From Portunus trituberculatus (taxonomy: Eukaryota > Arthropoda > Malacostraca > Decapoda > Portunidae): a stretch of 64,000 bases of DNA. Both the position numbers and the translations under genes were made by a program. Below are positions 38,051 to 60,428 of this stretch, piece after piece. Below the pieces are notes generated by a model. That model was not told the DNA's origin. It ran no database searches and saw only the letters and a list, made by a program, of their open reading frames with translations. The number at the start of each line of letters is the position of its first letter. Position 1 is the first letter of the stretch. The DNA is taken from the NCBI RefSeq assembly GCF_017591435.1, contig NC_059304.1, positions 27,138,618 through 27,202,617 on the forward strand, given 5' to 3'.

Positions 38051-38870
38051 AGTCTTTGAGGTAAATTAGAATGGAGGAAGAAGCATGATAGGAGGTTTAG
38101 GTATTATGTGGTATTAGTTTATTATGGTTTATGTGGTTGTACTTTGGTTCATAATGACGTCGTTATATACTTGCGTTTTCATCTATGAGTAAGGGAATTT
38201 GTATACGGCTACCTACGTATGTGCATGTGTGTTGCTCTGACGAATAAGTTACATAACATATTTACTAGTGTGTAATTGTGTACGAAGTTAACGTGGTTCC
38301 ATGTATGGGTACCAAGAGAAAGAGATTATTTGAGGGAAGTCACTTGTGTGGAGATATCAATATTTGTCATTATATTTCGGTGGTGTTACGTTGTCATTTT
38401 GTTGAACGGAGTCTGGTAATTATATGTGTATGGTAATATATTTGGTGGTACGTCATGTGGTTGCTTGCATTCATGTACCAAGTAAAGGTCATCCTTATAT
38501 ACGGGTAGCTGGGAAAAAGGGGTAATATTGTACGTACTACGTATGAGATTTACGGAGAAATAAAGCACCGTGTTCAGATGTTGTAATACGTTATGAAGAT
38601 ATAGTGGATGATGTTTGAAGTGAAATCCGTTTTGATGCGAGAATATCTACGAGATTAATGCAATTCTTAAGGATGTTTGTAAGAGAAATTGTAATAATTG
38701 CAGTGGAGAAGGCAACAGAAAGAGTTGTGATTGTTACTTGTCGGCGCCGTATCGAACACCTTATGTATAGATATTAGTTTTGTTAATTAAAGATAGAAAA
38801 ACCTTTGACTATTTATAGCCAGTAGCTAGACAATTTGTGCAACGTCGTGCAACAGCTCGGATCACGATTA
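38051..38870. other. AT-rich sequence, nothing identified
   Basis: There is no convincing reading frame or repeat. It leads into trinucleotide-biased sequence. Confidence 0.45.
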
Positions 38871-39360
38871 TTGTTACTACTAATTACTACTACTACTATA
38901 TTATATTATTACCATACCACATGCCATTATTGGTACTAGCGATTATTAATACTACTCATTATCTACTACTTCTATTACCACATGCAACCACACCACTATA
39001 AGAATTACTACTTACAACCACTGCCACTACAAAAATAACCATACCACTACTACTAACCACACACACACACACACACACTACTACTACTACTACTTATTTC
39101 ATATTACTACCACCACTAGCACACTACTTAACCATACTACTACTACTATTGCTACTATTAATTGTACCACTAATTACTACCACACATTAATAATACCACT
39201 ACTACCACAATTACAGCTACTGCTGTCCACCACTACCGCAATTACCACACACTATTTAGCATTACTGTTAATATTTACTACCGTTATACCACTACTACTA
39301 CTAATACTACCACTACCATTACAGCCACTACATTACAACCACTGTACCACCATCTTCCCG
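38871..39360. repeat. Degenerate ACT/ACC/ATT trinucleotide-rich sequence
   Basis: It is a mixture of TAC, ACT, ACC and ATT triplets with a short (AC)n at about 39059-39078. It forms the left shoulder of the giant CAG array, with triplet content changing stepwise toward CAG. Confidence 0.8.
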
Positions 39361-46500
<7,140 letters not shown>

Positions 46501-46745
46501 AGTAGCAGCAGTAGCAATAGCAGTAGCAGTAGCAGTAGTAGCAGCAGCAGCAGCAGCAGCAGTAGCAGTAGTGGTGGTGGTGGTGGCTGTACAGTGTTTG
46601 TAGTAGTGGTTGCAGTAGCAGCAGTAGTAGTGGTGCAGTAGTAGTAGTGGCAGGCAGTGGTTGCAGTTAGTAGTAGCAGTAGCTTCAGTGGCAGTAGCAG
46701 CAGTAGCAATAGTAAAGGATGCACAGTAGCATTTGTAGGCTGTTC
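46501..46745. repeat. Degraded trinucleotide (TAG/CAG/GTG) shoulder merging into retroelement
   Basis: Triplets of AGT, GGT and CAG gradually give way to sequence alignable with 51965-52040: AGCTTCAGTGGCAGT at about 46680, AAAGGATG then ACAG at about 46715, and GCATTTG. It is neither clean repeat nor clean element. Confidence 0.75.
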
Positions 46746-47540
46746 AAGGAGTAATAGAGGAGTTCAAGAAGGAGTACATAGGAGAGAAGGTGAAGGAGTG
46801 GATACATGAGGTGGAGGTCCTGTCCGACATGGCCAGGACTGAGCCTCATGCAGCCTACTCCGCCTACACCCACGGCTTGCAGCATCGATGGAGATTCGCC
46901 ATGCGCACCATCCCAGGCATCAGCCCTCTCCTTGCACCACTGGAGGTCTCGATAAGGAACACCTTCATCCCAGCGTTACTGAGATCCCACACCATCGGAG
47001 ATGGGGAGAGGGCGCTGCTCGAACTTCCACCAAGACTGGGCGGGATGGGAATCACCTCCCCTAAGAAGTTAGCGACTGTGGAGAACCTCAACTCCCTCAA
47101 GCTCACCAGGTCCCTCACAGAGAAGATCATTGCTCAGGACGCACATGGTGAAATAGCCCAAAGTGCAGTCACTGAGCAAAGACGAATTATATCTAGAGAC
47201 AGGCAACAACATCAACGAAACTGTCTCGAAGACCTGATAAACATCCTGCCTGCAACCACAGTGAGAAAAATCCACACTGCACAGGAAACAGGAGCCTCTA
47301 ACTGGCTAACGTCACTGCCCATTGAAGCGAAGGGCTTCAGCCTCAACAAACAAGAATTTGTCGACGCCATTGCTCTGAGGTACGGCTGGCCGGTGGAAGG
47401 ACTCCCCAATACCTGTGTGTGTAGTTCCCCCAATGACGTCAACCACACCATGACGTGCAAAAAGGGGGGATTCGTATGTATCAGGCACGATGAGGTGAGA
47501 GATCTGACCGCCAGCATGCTCAGGAGGAGCACCAGCCAAG
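46746..47540 (+). pseudogene. RT-nuclease retroelement, copy A (C-terminal RT part)
   Basis: An open frame of 277 codons (46790-47623) contains HGLQHRWRFAMRTIPGI, LELPPRLGGMGI, ASNWLTSLPIEAKGF and FVDAIALRYGWPVEGLP. A Cys/His cluster CVCSSPNDVNHTMTC is followed by KKGGFVCIRHDEVRDL. These belong to a family of metazoan RT proteins with a C-terminal nuclease-like region; I recognise the motif set but not a clade name. It is nearly identical to 52035-52795. After SMLRR the nuclease region is missing: a deletion of about 350 bp joins to sequence equivalent to 53160, then CAG repeat takes over. Confidence 0.7.
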
Positions 47541-49817
<2,277 letters not shown>

Positions 49818-50432
49818 GGTAAGACGTGTGGGTGTGTGGCTCCGTGATTAAGGTGTATTTTTAAAGGTTAAAACTTTGTGAAATTTTGTGAAAAAAGACA
49901 CATTGATGAGTGAAGTGGAGAGGGTGGGCCCAGTGTAATATCAGTGTCAATACTCGTATAAATCACGTGAAAAATATTGATTTATCATATTCTGAAAACA
50001 GTGGTAGTTGTGAGCGTCACGGAGCGACCGTTGAAAGGGTCGAACTAGGTCGGAAGGGTTATCAGGTGATAAATCGCGTAGGGAAAACTCCAAGCAGCCC
50101 GCGCGGCTGTCCATCCACTCTCCGTCGGGGATACAGGTGCCACCTACTCCATATATTTCTATATAAATCTTACTATATATTATAGACTGATATCTCTGTT
50201 ATAATACTAGGTATAAATCTTTCTGTTTGATTTTATTGGAGCCATGCACACCACGTGAGTACCCAAAAGTACAGATCTTCATTAAATTTTCAGTAGTAAT
50301 ATACTATCACTCTTTAACTGTTGTAACGGTACTCCTAAGACTGCTGTTGCCACTACTACTGCCGCTAAACATTGTAGGGAATATTGAGTAAAGTGCCTGT
50401 AATACATATCTAAGTCCCATATTTACCATAAA
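49818..50432. other. Unique sequence between repeats, nothing identified
   Basis: About 600 bases of ordinary complexity. A 91-codon frame from 49910 has no recognisable domain. It could be part of the 5' region of retroelement copy B, but nothing proves it. Confidence 0.45.
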
Positions 50433-50509
<77 letters not shown>

Positions 50510-50544
50510 TCCTCTCACCTCTCTCCCTCCTCCTCCCTCCTCCT

Positions 50545-50580
<36 letters not shown>

Positions 50581-50665
50581 CGCCTCCTCCCATCTCTCCT
50601 CCCTCCTCCTCCCTCTCCCTCCTCCTCGTCCTCCTCCTCTCCATCTCCTCTCCTCTCTCTCTCTC

Positions 50666-50715
<50 letters not shown>

Positions 50716-50806
50716 ACTTTGTCACTTCTCCTCCCTATTTCCTTCCCTCCTACCCTCCCTCTCCTCCTCTCCCCTCCTTCCTCTCTCTCTCCCTCCTCTC
50801 TCCCCC

Positions 50807-50884
<78 letters not shown>

Positions 50885-51010
50885 CTCTCCTCTCCCTCCC
50901 TCCCTCCCTTTACCCTCCTCTCCTGCCTTCCCTCCTCTCTCCCTTCTCTCTCCTCCTCCCTCCTACCTCTCTCCCTCCCTCCTTCACTCTCTCTCTCTCT
51001 CTCTCTTTCT
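50433..51010. repeat. (CT)n and CT/CCT-rich low-complexity tract
   Basis: There are (CT)n blocks at 50433-50502, 50551-50577, 50680-50712 and 50812-50881, linked by CCTCC-rich polypyrimidine. Polypurine-polypyrimidine mirror tracts of this size can form triplex DNA (general knowledge). Confidence 0.95.
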
Positions 51011-51069
51011 AATAATGTCATGTTATTAATACAATGTCTGAAGGAAAACATCCTCCCCCAGTGACGAAG

Positions 51070-53280
51070 AGGGCCTCAGGATGCAGGGGCCTTCCGCAAG
51101 CCCAATGATGTCATCTACGAGGTGATAACTGGAGAGATGATCTGGAAGAAGTCTCCAGACACACGGCAGTGCTGGTCCTCAGGACCAGACGCCAGAGGGT
51201 GGCGTCGCCTGTTGAGCGGCGCACTCTGTGGCAGTGCCGCTAACGACCCATGCGGCGCCCTGGCAGCACTGGCGAGGAAGCTTGCCACCACAAATTGTCA
51301 CCACGTCGAGGCTCTCACCGCATGCCGATTAATCCCGCTGGACAAAAAGCCGGGATGCAGACCAATTGGCATCGGCGAGGTGATAAGACGCATCGTGGGT
51401 AAATGCGTCATGACGGTGGTCAAGGACGACGTGAGGAGGGCAGCGGGGAACCTGCAAGTGTGTGCAGGACAGCAGGCAGGAGGGGAAGCCGCCATCCACG
51501 CTATGAGGGAAATATTCAGTGAAGACAATTGTGAAGCGGTGTTATTAGTGGACGCCAAAACGCTTTCAACACTATTAACAGAAAACAATGCTTCATAACA
51601 TTCGAGTAAATGTCCTCTCTGGCACACTATGTAGAAAACACATATAGTGACCCCTCGGATTTGTACATATGTAGTAATAGTGGTAATAGTGTTAAGGTGT
51701 TAAAGTCCATGGAAGGACAACACAGGTGACCCAGTGGCCATGGCGATGTACGCCTCGGACTTTCAGTGCTGCAACAAGTTATCTCATATGAGAAAACGAG
51801 TGTGAAGCAAGTGGCGTACGCGGATGACCTGTCAGGGGCCGGCAAAATAACAGACTTGAAAAATGGTGGGGCTTAGTGAACGATAATGGTCCCATCATAG
51901 GGTACACACCCAGTGCCGCTAAGTCCGTCCTTATTGTAAAGCCTGAACACTATGACAGTGCAGTGGATAGCTTCAGTGGCAGTGGAGTTATAATAACAAA
52001 GGATGGACAGCGGCATTTGGGTGCTGTCATCGGAACAGAGGAGTTCAAGAAGGAGTACATAGGAGAGAAGGTGAAGGAGTGGATACATGAGGTGGAGGTC
52101 CTGTCTGACATGGCCAGGACTGAGCCTCATGCAGCCTACTCCGCCTACACCCACGGCTTGCAGCATCGATGGAGATTCGCCATGCGCACCATCCCAGGCA
52201 TCAGCCCTCCTTGCACCACTGGAGGTCTCGATAAGGAACACCTTCATCCCAGCGTTACTGAGATCCCACACCATCGGAGATGGGGAGAGGGCGCTGCTCG
52301 AACTTCCACCAAGACTGGGCGGATGGGAATCACCTCCCAAGAAGTTAGCGACTGTGGAGAACCTCAACCCCTCAAGCTCACCAGGTCCCTCACAGAGAAG
52401 ATCATTGCTCAGGACGCACATGGTGAAACAGCCCAAAGTGCAGTCACTGAGCAAAGACGAATTATATCTAGAGACAGGCAACAACATCAACGAAACTGTC
52501 TCGAAGACCTGATAAACATCCTGCCTGCAACCACAGTGAGAAAAATCCTCACTGCACAGGAAACGGGAGCCTCTAACTGGCTAACGTCACTGCCCATTGA
52601 GCGAAGGGCTTCAGCCTCAACAAACAAGAATTTGTCGACGCCATTGCTCTGAGGTACGGCTGGCCGGTGGAAGGACTCCCCAGTACCTGTGTGTGTAGTT
52701 CCCCCAATGACGTCAACCACACCATGACGTGCAAAAAGGGGGGATTCGTATGTATCAGGCACGATGAGGTGAGAGATCTGACCGCCAGCATGCTCAGGAG
52801 GTGTGCCACGATGTTCCACTGAACCGACCCTCCTACCGCTAGACGGCGAGCACCTGCGCTACAGAACAGCCAACACCACCAACGAGGCTCGAGTCGACGT
52901 CAGCGCACGAGGGTTCTGGACAAGGGACAGAAAGCATTCATGGACATACGGATCTTTGACCCGATGGCCGCCTGTCACCACGAACTCTCCCTGGAGGCCG
53001 CCCACCGCAAGAATGAGCAGGAGAAGATCCGAGCGTATGGGGAGAGAATCCAACACGTTGACCAGGGCAGCTTCACACCTCTGGTCTTCACCACATCTGG
53101 CGGGATGGGCTCCAAGGCTCAGTGCTTCTACCAAGACTAGCCGACCTAATGGCAGAAAAGAAGCACCAGCCAAGGAGCCATGTCGTCGCATGGATGAGGT
53201 GCTGTCTTCATTCTCCTCCTCAGATCAGCCTCCTGTGTCTCAGGGGACAAGGCATTCCACCCCATACCTGCAGATTTAAG
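51070..53280 (+). pseudogene. RT-nuclease retroelement, copy B (more complete)
   Basis: The frame begins with TGEMIWKKSPDTRQ (51121) and RT sequence CRLIPLDKKPGCRPIGIGEV, then VCAGQQAGGEAAIHAMREIF and LLVDAK (motif A, about 51540). The frame then breaks, but YADD is kept at 51817-51828. The C-terminal RT part (51876-52650) matches copy A. A Cys/His cluster (about 52690) and a nuclease-like segment MDIRIFDPMA plus SFTPLVFTTSGGMG (52940-53140) follow. The DIRIFDP block suggests a PD-(D/E)XK type active site (inferred). Indels of 1-2 bp relative to copy A occur at about 52208, 52320, 52338, 52367 and 52602. Confidence 0.72.
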
Positions 53281-53484
53281 TGGCCTTGACTGCGAGGCTA
53301 CAGTGGTGGAGAGTGGCATAAGAGTAGATAGAGTAGAGGTAGAGTGAATTTATAGCTAACAACTAATGTTTATATTATAGAGTATTAGATATGGTTGGAT
53401 GCCACAGTCATTAGCGAGAGTTGGGGCTAATGACCTCCAAGTAGTGGAGCCCCAATTGACGCATCAACAAACATGGGGTGGAGG
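53281..53484. other. Short spacer between copy B and array 3
   Basis: It contains GTGGCCTTGACTGCGAGG after the element stop and no gene. It ends with GGAGGTAGTAG, where the TAG/CAG shoulder starts. Confidence 0.5.
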
Positions 53485-55696
<2,212 letters not shown>

Positions 55697-55758
55697 GAAC
55701 ATCAAAATCATGTACAAGGCAAATGTTTCCTGTTGATATGTGACAATCATTTCTGTTA

Positions 55759-56240
<482 letters not shown>

Positions 56241-56251
56241 TGACTATTATC

Positions 56252-56756
56252 AATGTTCCTTCCTACTCACTCTACTCTCATTCTTTCTACTTAATTCTAC
56301 CCTAATCTTTTCTTCTCACACTAACCTGTTTCCTTTATACACTATCAAACTTTTCTCCTACTCATACTAGTCCTGTTCCTTTCTGCACATCCCGACCCTG
56401 TTCCTTCTACTCTCCCCAACTCTGTTTCCTTTCTACTCATTTTAACCCCATTCTTTTCTACACTCCCCATCCATGTTCCTTTCTGCTCTCTCCTACCCTG
56501 TTCCTCTCTACTCTCCCCAACCCTGTTCCTTTCTGCTCTATCCAACCCTGTTCTACTCTGTTCTCTCCAGCCCTGTTCCTTTCTGCTCTATCCAACCATG
56601 TTTCTTTTTACTGATTCTAACCCTGTTCCTCACTATATCACTGTTCTTGTCTACTCACTCCAATACTGTTCCTATTTATTCATTCCAACACTGTTCCTGT
56701 CTACTCACTCTAAACCTGTTTCTATCTGCTGACTCCATTCCTGTTCCAGCCATTCC
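56252..56756. repeat. 25-bp minisatellite, about 20 diverged copies
   Basis: The unit is approximately CCTGTTCCTTTCTACTCACT plus CCAAC. Starts recur every 25 bases through most of the tract (for example CCTGTTCCTTTCTGC, CCTGTTCCTCTCTAC, CTGTTCCTGTCTACTC), with a few shortened units. It is strongly pyrimidine-rich on this strand. Confidence 0.85.
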
Positions 56757-57036
56757 TTCCACAGCTTTTTTCCTTTCTCCAACTACCATATCTTACCATT
56801 GCTTCCGCTACTCCTCCATATAAATTCTCTACCAATTACTCGTTTTTTATAATACGGTCTTGATTTAATTTAGTTTCTTTCACTTGATTCCTATAGTATT
56901 CACTGAGATATCTTGTCCTATATAATAGATTTATAATAACTGCACCTGGAGAGCCATGAACTAAGTTTTTGATATTAGTAAATCTTTCTTATTATATTTT
57001 ACTATCTGAGTTTACATATTTTCTTTTTTAGGCATA
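56757..57036. other. AT-rich spacer before ORF2
   Basis: No feature recognised. It could be the inter-ORF region of the element. Confidence 0.4.
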
Positions 57037-57905
57037 TTGTGCAATATACATTTTATGGAAAATTTATATAAATCACTTTATAGTGATAGCATCCATGATA
57101 CAAATACACCAGCATCTACTTTTGACATTAACATAATAAACAAAATAAATGGACAATCAGATATTGGCTCTCTGTTTAGATACTACAATATTAATGAGTA
57201 CATCTCTGAAGTAAAATATAAAGATGATGGATACATTAACATCATACACATGAACATTAGATCAATCCATAAGAACTTTGATCTATTCAAAACATTCCTA
57301 AATGGTCTCTCAAAGCCTCCAGATGTTATTGCACTCACCGAAACTTGGTTGCGAGATTCTTCCAAACACTTATATTCTCTTGATGGTTATGTCTCACATA
57401 ATCTCGTGAAAACTAATAGAGAGCATGGTGGCATAACAATTTTTATTAAGGATATTTTTTTCCTTTGAATTAATCAAAGAATACTGCTTCATAAATGATG
57501 ATATAGAAATCTGTACAGTTAGAGTAAAAAAATTGAATACCTCATATGTTATGTCAGTTATCTACAAGCCCCATAGTAAGCATATAGCAGTTAATGAATT
57601 CACAACTAATATTATCAAATATTATCAAATGACATATTCAGATGTAGTAAAAGTATCCTACTTGGTGATCTTAATATTAACCTTCTGGAACAATCAACTC
57701 ATCTTCCTACAAATACTTTCCTTAATGCAATGCAAGCCCTAAATTATTTTCCACATATATCTCGCCCAACAAGATTCCCAGACAACCCTGATCTTGGTCA
57801 ACCTTCCTTACTTGATCAGATCTGGACAAACTTTACTCCACCATCTTCTTCTGGCATTATCCATTTCAATTTGTCTGATCATTTGCCTATATTTATTAAT
57901 ATAAC
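57037..57905 (+). pseudogene. Endonuclease domain of CR1/Jockey-group element
   Basis: INIIHMNIRSIHKNFDLFKT (about 57235) and DVIALTETWLRDSS (about 57322) are the start and ETWL box of an APE endonuclease. ISRPTRFP (about 57757), LLDQIWTNF and LSDHLPIFINI (SDH box, about 57870) form its end. The frame shifts near 57467 and 57700; the usual GDFN box appears only as GDLNINLL-like sequence out of frame near 57665. It would nick DNA for target-primed insertion, but is broken here. Confidence 0.72.
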
Positions 57906-60044
57906 TTTAAATTTTACTTTAGACTATAAACATAAAATCACCTTTAGAGTATTCAATGGTTCAAATCATAACCTTTTTACAAATGAATTATCTAAAGTAG
58001 ACTGGGATGAGCTCTTATCTTCTCCCAATACAAATGATAACTTTAATGCTTTTCATGATAAGATCTATACATTATATAATGAATGCTTCCCTCTAAAAAC
58101 AAAATTCATTTCTACTAAAAGATTACAAAACCCTTGGATCTCCAGTGGTTTACTTAATTCTATAAAGTATAAATGCACACTTTTTAAAAACTATAAATTG
58201 GGTTTAGTATCACATTCCTTTTACAAAAACTACCTTAATTATGTTACAAAACTTGTTAAAGAAGCAAAGTCTAGCTATTATCAATTTTTTTTTTTTGCAA
58301 TTTCAGAAATGATACCAAAAAAATATGGAAAACAATAAATGAGATTAGAAATAATTCTAACTTGAAGCACAACAAAACAACCCTACAATATAATAACTCA
58401 ACTTTAGATAAGCCCCTTGACATAGCTGAGGCGTTTAATAACTACTTTTGCAGCATTGCCCCAGAACTAAGTGATAGACTACCTAACTCGCTCATAAACC
58501 CAACCCATTATCTAAAAGCCAATTTTCTAAATTCTATGCTGTTGCCAGCAATATGTACTTATGTTACCATAAATATTTTAAAATCCCTAAAAAATAAAAA
58601 CTCTAGTGTAAATGAGATTTCAGTTTCAGTAATAAAACACAACTCTGATATTTTTTCCATACCGTTGACCACCCTCTTTAACCACTCTATCAAAACAGGG
58701 ACTTTCCCTTATATATTAAAAAAAAAAGCAAAAGTCATTCCTATCCTGAAAACTGGCCCGAGTAATAATCCTAAAAACTACCGCCCAATATCAAACCTCA
58801 ATATTTTCTCTAAAATCTTTGAATCCTTGATGAAAAATTTCCTGATAAGGTACCTAGAAAAAAAAGAAGATTCTAAATCAAACACAATTTGATTCAGACG
58901 TAATCATAACACTTTCCAAGCATTAAATCTCTTCTTCAGACATTTACTCAGCTCTCGACAACAAGCTATCAGCCCTGTCTATATTCATTGACTTTGCCAA
59001 GGCTTTTGACACTGTAAATCATAAAATTCTTTTAGACAAATTATATCATTATGGCATTCGTGGTCCCATCCACTCATGGTTTACAGATTACCTAACCAAC
59101 AGAACCCAACAAACTGTATTTGAAGGTGAATTTTCCACATTAAAAAACAATCACCTTGGAGTTCCTCAAGGCAGTATCCTAGGCCCAATTCTTTTTTGCT
59201 TTACATAAATGACATATCTGATATATTCACACACTCCAAAACCATCTTATTTGCAGACGACATGACACTTTACTGAGCTGGTCCTCACCCTGAACAATTG
59301 ATTACAACATTAAACACAGAACTACATCAGTTACACCAATGGTGCATATCTAATAGACTTACCATTAATACTGATAAAACATACTTTATGTTGTTTACAA
59401 TTAAAAAATATCACCGTCTACCTCCACTCCAGATCAATAACAATAATATTTCAAGATCCTCCCACATTAAATTCCTTGGTGTAACCTATGACGATTCCAT
59501 GAACTTTAAACTTCACATTGAAAATCTCACCCTACGAATATCCAGACATATAGTCTTACTCCATCAGAGTAAAGACTTAATGCCTCCATACGTACTGAAG
59601 TGTGTTTATTATGCTCATATCTACCCACTACTTGCCTATTGCAATCCAATATGGTGCACCACTTATCCTACCTATCTGATACCACTTCAACTCCAATTCA
59701 AAAAATATGTTAGAATAATCACAAATAGCACCTACTTAGAACATACACGACTCCTATTTAAACAAACACAGTTGCTAAGACTAGAGGACATAACAAAAAT
59801 TGCTATATCTACTCAGATGTATTAAAAAATGTATTCTATGCAAAATGTTGCCCTCGTCCATAATCATGATACACGTCACTGTGGCCAACTACGTCCTCCT
59901 CCCCATCGCATCTCAAAGTACCGTCAATCTACATTATACTTAGGACCTGTTTACTGGAACAATATCCTTCCGAACATTAGAAATTCACCATCTGCAGCTA
60001 CCTTCAAATACAAACTAAAACAACACATAATAAGTAACTACTAA
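57906..60044 (+). pseudogene. RT and C-terminus of CR1/Jockey-group element
   Basis: RT blocks are VIPILKTGPSNNPKNYRPIS (about 58735), FIDFAKAFDTVNHKILLDKL (motif A, about 58985), GVPQGSILGP (about 59159) and LFADDMTLY (motif C, about 59248), followed by a stop. The thumb (59298-59825; FLGVTYDDSMNFKLHIENL) and a C-terminus NHDTRHCGQLRPP...VYWNNILPNI (to 60044) follow. The motifs are in at least four frames. The catalytic Asp residues are present but the protein cannot be made. Confidence 0.75.
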
Positions 60045-60428
60045 TAAATACTAATTAATGTTGTCTCCCATCACTGTACCCAACTCCAACTCCATATATG
60101 TGGCCAAATCCATGTCCATAAATAGTAACATATTATATTTATCATTAAATTGTATACGCACCATGCATCAAGTATCAAATCCATAATCCATTATCTAAAT
60201 TATTATTTTTTATTATATTTAATTTTGTACTATATTACATGTTCCATTCTTTATGCCAATAGATCAATATCCATATGTAGACTCCAATGTATGTATTACT
60301 TTTTTTTTATTTACTTTTATTATTGTTTACATTTACAGGTGTATGAGCGTTTATGCTTATGTATGTATCCCTAAATATACACATTGTTGTATAAGAAAAT
60401 GTATGTTTATATCTATTTAATCTTATAA
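60045..60428. other. AT-rich sequence: probable 3' UTR or spacer
   Basis: It lies between the stop of the previous element and the open region of the next. No tail repeat or other feature can be delimited. Confidence 0.4.

Noticed and set aside
50307..51051. Glu-Arg repeat proteins on the minus strand
   Set aside because: Translations of CT/CCT-rich low-complexity sequence.
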